Shown: in pieces, positions 60,453 to 64,000 of the stretch
Position numbering within the stretch: the stretch's first letter is position 1
Layout: the number at the start of each line of letters is the position of its first letter
Origin: Mesonia mobilis DSM 19841
GTDB lineage: Bacteria > Bacteroidota > Bacteroidia > Flavobacteriales > Flavobacteriaceae
Assembly (NCBI RefSeq): GCF_000423405.1
Contig: NZ_AUHX01000004.1
Span: 124,001-188,000, forward strand
Reading direction: 5' to 3'
Length of the DNA: 64,000 nucleotides
Program-made: the position numbers and the translations under genes
The notes under the pieces: model-generated
The model's input: the letters and a program-made list of their open reading frames with translations, nothing else
What the model was told of the DNA's origin: nothing
Database searches by the model: none

Positions 60453-61318
60453 AGCCCGAATTTAGTAATTATTCTACCGGTAACACTATATTTTCTCCAT
60501 AGTTCTTTTCGTACTTCAGGATGCAAAAATTTTTTATAAGATTGGTAGACTATTTCAGGATACAAATCATAATCTAAAATTTTGTTAGATCTATTTACTT
60601 CAGTGGCTTGCTTTTCGTGAAGTCGGAACTGAACCAAGACTTCCGGTAAAATTAAAATTTGAGAAAAAACTAAAACCCGATAATAAAATTCATAATCTAA
60701 CGATTGTTTAAAATCTTCTCGAAACCAACCTATTTTATTAATGATATTTCTGGAGAACATAACAGTAGTTGGCTCTCCCACAATATTCTTTGGAGATTTA
60801 AGAAAGTCCTTTCTTCCATAAATGCGATGATCCAAAAATAATAAGTTCTGGTCATCACCTTCCAGGTGCGCTTGTAAATCTCCAAAAGATTTAAGCCAAC
60901 GCTCAGTAGCTTCATCTTTTTCTTTATTCAAAATAAAATCACGTTTGCAAGCGACCAATCCTACTTCAGGAAATTGCTGAAAAGCTTCTACCATTTTTTC
61001 AACACAAGTGGGTAGCAAAACATCATCCTGAAATAAAAACTTGATATATTGCCCCTTCGCCTTGGCAACACAATGGTTCCAGTTAGCACCAATACCTTGA
61101 GGTTCATGAGAAAAGATACGTACAGGAAAGTCGACTTCTTGTTGAAATTGTTCAACAATGGCTAAACTAGCATCAGAAGAACGATCGTCACTAACCACCA
61201 CTTCTAAATTGGGATAGGTCTGTGTTGTTACCGATGCCAAAGCTTTTGCTAAAAAGGCTTCGCCATTATAAATAGGAATACAGATAGAGACTAAAGGGAA
61301 AGTGGGAGTTTTCATCAT
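60449..61318 (-). CDS. Glycosyltransferase family 2
   Basis: A 289-residue GT-A enzyme. The core is VSICIPIYNGEAFLAKALASVTTQTYPNLEVVVSDDRSSDASL and the metal site IKFLFQDDVLLPTCV. GEPTTVMFSRNIINKIGWF and EFYYRVLVFSQI complete the fold. It has 4-bp overlaps with both neighbours, so translation is coupled. Confidence 0.9.
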   Translation of the reverse strand: MMKTPTFPLVSICIPIYNGEAFLAKALASVTTQTYPNLEVVVSDDRSSDASLAIVEQFQQEVDFPVRIFSHEPQGIGANWNHCVAKAKGQYIKFLFQDDVLLPTCVEKMVEAFQQFPEVGLVACKRDFILNKEKDEATERWLKSFGDLQAHLEGDDQNLLFLDHRIYGRKDFLKSPKNIVGEPTTVMFSRNIINKIGWFREDFKQSLDYEFYYRVLVFSQILILPEVLVQFRLHEKQATEVNRSNKILDYDLYPEIVYQSYKKFLHPEVRKELWRKYSVTGRIITKFGL

Positions 61319-62286
61319 AAAAGCTTTTGCTTTAATTTTTTCAAAACTAACTGAAGATGAGTTTTTATAGAAACCTCCTCCAATGTTAAGGTCTTTTTAG
61401 GTTGTTGAGCTTTAGAAAACTTATTGTATATAAATGCTAAAGCATCATAGATTTCTTTTTCATACTTATAGTCAAAATATTCATTTAAATTTGAGTAAAA
61501 CTTAGCACGGTAATGGATCATACGATATCCCTTGTGAAAGACAGAAACTCCCTGCCCTTCTACACGATAAATACTCATATAATCTTGTAAAAGTTTAAAC
61601 TTACCTTTTTCAAATAATAACATTGAAATAGCAATATCACCACTAGCAGATTCAAAATACCAGTTAGGATATTTCTGAGTTTTAAAATTTTTAAATACCA
61701 TTGATGCAGTTGGTATATTCCATTTAGTTAAAAGATTATAAATATGATACTCATAATCTATCTTACTAAATTCCTGTCGAATAAAATTACCATATTTTAA
61801 AAAATCACAGGGATGGAATGATAGAACATAATCAGAATTTGCCTCTAAAAAATCAACCTGTTTTTGTAGTTTTAAAGGATCAGTCCAATAATCATCACCT
61901 TCACACATAGCAATATATCGACCACGTGCAGCACGACGATTCCACTTTCCATTAAAACGGGTAATATAAGTACCCTCTTCATCTAATAATTGAGAGCTTT
62001 CTCTATTTCGTAAATATAAACGTATTTTATCAGGATGTTCTTCAGCATAGGCCATACACTTTTCTCGAGTACCATCACTACTGCCATCTTCGCCAATAAT
62101 AATCTCAATAGGAAAAGTGGTCTGCTGCATTAAAATACCTTCGAGACACTCTTCGATATAATTCACATGTTGGTAAGCTGCTACACAAACAGAAACCACG
62201 GGTTCGATCGAATGTACCGCTTTATCGATACCCAAATACTCTTTTTCTAATTGAAATCGCTGTTCAAAAATTTTAGCAATATCCAT
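61315..62286 (-). CDS. Glycosyltransferase family 2
   Basis: A 323-residue GT-A enzyme. Diagnostic segments are VSVCVAAYQHVNYIEECLEGILMQQT, IIIGEDGSSDGTREKC and the metal site YIAMCEGDDYWTDPLKLQKQVDFLE, the pattern of the capsule GT2 subgroup with the CEGDDYWTDP motif. It overlaps the downstream GT2 gene by 4 bp and directly abuts the sulfotransferase gene. Confidence 0.9.
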   Translation of the reverse strand: MDIAKIFEQRFQLEKEYLGIDKAVHSIEPVVSVCVAAYQHVNYIEECLEGILMQQTTFPIEIIIGEDGSSDGTREKCMAYAEEHPDKIRLYLRNRESSQLLDEEGTYITRFNGKWNRRAARGRYIAMCEGDDYWTDPLKLQKQVDFLEANSDYVLSFHPCDFLKYGNFIRQEFSKIDYEYHIYNLLTKWNIPTASMVFKNFKTQKYPNWYFESASGDIAISMLLFEKGKFKLLQDYMSIYRVEGQGVSVFHKGYRMIHYRAKFYSNLNEYFDYKYEKEIYDALAFIYNKFSKAQQPKKTLTLEEVSIKTHLQLVLKKLKQKLL

Positions 62287-63282
62287 TTAGTTAAAATTTA
62301 ATTTACCATAAGTATCTTCAAAATATTGGTAAGCAGCCTTAAGATGCTCATCTTCATCAGAAACGGGATTGGAGATTTTAAACTCAAAACTATCGTTGTA
62401 AACAGCGGGTTTAAAATCTGGAGAAAAAGCTTTAATTTTTTCAACAATAAGATCAAAAATCCGTTTCGGTTCGCTACAATATTCCTCATAACTAAAACCT
62501 AAATACCGATCGCCTAATAATTCCCGATGAGCTAAAATTTCTTTATCTATAAAATAAACTTGCCCGGCTACTTGATGGTATTTATCCAAATCTTTTAAAA
62601 TTTCATATTCCCGCGGTTTCCATGAAAACCAGTTTTCTTTAGAACCGGTCCATTTTTCTCGAGCGTTCAGCAAAGAGCGACTGGTGGCAACAGGATTTCT
62701 ATATAAATGAAGGTAGATCACATCTTTTAAAGAAGCAGAAGTACTCGCTAAGTACCAGTTTAAAATTTTTCCTTTTAAAAGAAAAGGCTTCCCAAAGGCT
62801 TTCTGTATCAAACTGAGTTCCTGATTGGCACTTTCAAAATCAAATTGTTGTGTAAAATCATCTTGTCCCATAGGTACTTGTGGAAAATTGATAAACCTTC
62901 TCCAAAAATACCAAAATTCGTGTGGTGCTTTAAAACCTGAGGTTTTCCCGATAGAAGAAGACAGTGCAATTTCTGAACCGTTAATATCCTCAAATTCCTT
63001 TCGATATTGATATTCGGGTTTAGTGACAATATCGTAAATTAAGGCTCCTAAATAAGGGGCTTTATAGAGTCTCGATAAAAAGTTAGAAGGGTAAGCAAAG
63101 CTTTCTTGAGTAGCCATCCACTGTGTAAACAGGGTACTCCCTGACCTAGGATTACCCATTAATAATAAATTAGGGAATGGAGGCCTTTCTGCACGCTCCA
63201 TTTCTAATTGCTCTAATTGAAATAGCTTATCATTTAAGTGCACTAAAGCCTCGTCTAAACTTTTATTTTTTTCAAAACTCAT
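62287..63282 (-). CDS. Sulfotransferase (PAPS-dependent)
   Basis: A protein of 331 residues from the ATG at 63282; an upstream start at 63306 would overlap the epimerase gene by 17 bp and adds only basic residues. The 5'-phosphosulfate loop LLLMGNPRSGSTLFTQW is at about 40-56 and the 3'-phosphate site VIYLHLYRNPVATSRSLLNAR near 200-220. It transfers sulfate from PAPS to a hydroxyl group, most likely of a sugar of this polymer. Sulfated polysaccharides are common in marine organisms. PAPS-making genes are not in the window. Confidence 0.85.
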   Translation of the reverse strand: MSFEKNKSLDEALVHLNDKLFQLEQLEMERAERPPFPNLLLMGNPRSGSTLFTQWMATQESFAYPSNFLSRLYKAPYLGALIYDIVTKPEYQYRKEFEDINGSEIALSSSIGKTSGFKAPHEFWYFWRRFINFPQVPMGQDDFTQQFDFESANQELSLIQKAFGKPFLLKGKILNWYLASTSASLKDVIYLHLYRNPVATSRSLLNAREKWTGSKENWFSWKPREYEILKDLDKYHQVAGQVYFIDKEILAHRELLGDRYLGFSYEEYCSEPKRIFDLIVEKIKAFSPDFKPAVYNDSFEFKISNPVSDEDEHLKAAYQYFEDTYGKLNFN

Positions 63283-63289
63283 CTTCTTT

Positions 63290-64000
63290 CTACTTTTTAT
63301 ATTCAAATATCGAAGCGATCGTTTCGCTTAATGCATAACGTGATTTCCAAGAAAATGTTTCTTGAAAAAGAGCACTGTTCATTCCAAATTTGGCGCTTAC
63401 CTGTGCTTCAACATGTTCTTTTGGAGATAGATTTGTCGTGTAAGACGTGGAAACCTCGATCACTTGATCTACAACTTCACTCAAAGTATAAACTTTTTCG
63501 TTTCCCAAATTATAAACCGGCTCAAAAGTATCAGAACTTTGAATAACCTGTACCAGAGCATCTATTGCATCTCGAATATCTAAACGTACTACATCTTGTT
63601 GCCCGTCATAAACTTTTAAAACTTCAGCATTTTGGGCTTGGGTTACTAACTTACTTAATAAGTCTCTTTCATTAAAACCAGCTAAACCTCCGGAAATACT
63701 ACTTAAACGTATTGACGTATAATTTATGTGTGGCTGTGTATTTGCTAAAGATTTCAATAATAATTCAGAAGCATATTTAGCAATAGCGTAAGAACTTTCA
63801 GGCGAAACCAATTCGCTTTCCAAATGAGGAGTACCGGTTTGTGTACTATAAACACTTTGTGAAGAAATATTGATAATTTTTGCAACCTGATTTTGTATAG
63901 CCTTGGTAAATAACTCTTGCGTAAAGCTTAGACTTTCAGCGATTTCTTTATCTGTTCCATGAGGGCGAGTAAACCCGGCGTGCAATAGAACATCTACGTT
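63290..64000 (-). CDS. NAD-dependent sugar epimerase/dehydratase (N-terminus outside window)
   Basis: The C-terminal 236 or so residues of an extended short-chain dehydrogenase. The frame stays open to the window edge (VDVLLHAGFTRPHGTD), so the gene begins beyond 64000. The catalytic region is IINISSQSVYSTQTG with YAIAKYASELLL (Tyr-x3-Lys). SIRLSSISGG and RLDIRDAIDALVQVIQSS bind substrate and cofactor, and YNLGNEKVYTLSEVVD is typical of GalE/RmlB-like sugar epimerases. It would prepare a nucleotide sugar for the glycosyltransferases; which one is unknown. Confidence 0.85.
   Translation of the reverse strand, partial: NVDVLLHAGFTRPHGTDKEIAESLSFTQELFTKAIQNQVAKIINISSQSVYSTQTGTPHLESELVSPESSYAIAKYASELLLKSLANTQPHINYTSIRLSSISGGLAGFNERDLLSKLVTQAQNAEVLKVYDGQQDVVRLDIRDAIDALVQVIQSSDTFEPVYNLGNEKVYTLSEVVDQVIEVSTSYTTNLSPKEHVEAQVSAKFGMNSALFQETFSWKSRYALSETIASIFEYKK

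Overview
The window is chromosomal DNA of an AT-rich member of the Bacteroidota, most likely a marine or saline Flavobacteriaceae. The evidence is type IX secretion sorting domains, a TonB receptor/HmuY pair, a PUR-alpha-like DUF3276 protein, an enlarged NusB, Bacteroidota-type promoters (TTG, about 18-20 bp, TAnnTTTG) and dispersed repeats of a kind often seen in flavobacteria. I saw no tRNA, rRNA, CRISPR array, IS element or phage gene.

Bases 1-3600 hold a haem-uptake group: the 3' end of a TonB-dependent receptor broken by an in-frame stop, a HmuY-type lipoprotein and a second HmuY-like protein with a type IX sorting tail. Bases 3700-37150 are mostly housekeeping: a small duplicated Cys-rich protein, a TPR histidine kinase, HMG-CoA lyase, LysE exporter, pyrD and pepT (divergent, mirrored promoters), a MarR regulator with a paired operator, yajC/DUF1573/nusB, an amino-acid dehydrogenase, an ABC exporter, a LytS/LytTR-type sensor-regulator pair, two leucine-rich-repeat proteins, thioredoxin-like and peroxiredoxin genes, a cyclophilin-FKBP fusion, recQ, and an envelope group (kdsD, tatC, CMD-family protein, lptB, pssA, a PorV-like protein, lnt).

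Bases 37988-64000 are one large polysaccharide-synthesis locus, all on the minus strand. From its upstream side it encodes a nucleotide-sugar epimerase (cut by the window edge), a sulfotransferase, about sixteen glycosyltransferases of the GT2, GT4, exostosin-like and rhamnosyl-like types, a DUF6625 protein, an asparagine-synthase-like protein without a glutaminase domain, a hexapeptide acyltransferase, an O-antigen-ligase/polymerase-like membrane protein and, last, the polyprenyl-phosphate sugar transferase expected to start the chain. The product is probably a sulfated, heteropolymeric surface or exopolysaccharide. No flippase or Wza/Wzc-type export gene is inside the window; these may lie beyond base 64000.

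Four gene-free gaps (37149-37987, 42913-43641, 44812-45121, 51658-52303) divide this locus into gene blocks and are filled with dispersed repeats: short hairpin units whose two arms vary in compensated fashion, pyrimidine-rich hexamer tracts, a 48-bp palindromic unit and a 292-bp tandem duplication. One glycosyltransferase appears to take its first codons from such a repeat. These repeats and their relation to the modular sugar locus are the most distinctive feature of the window.
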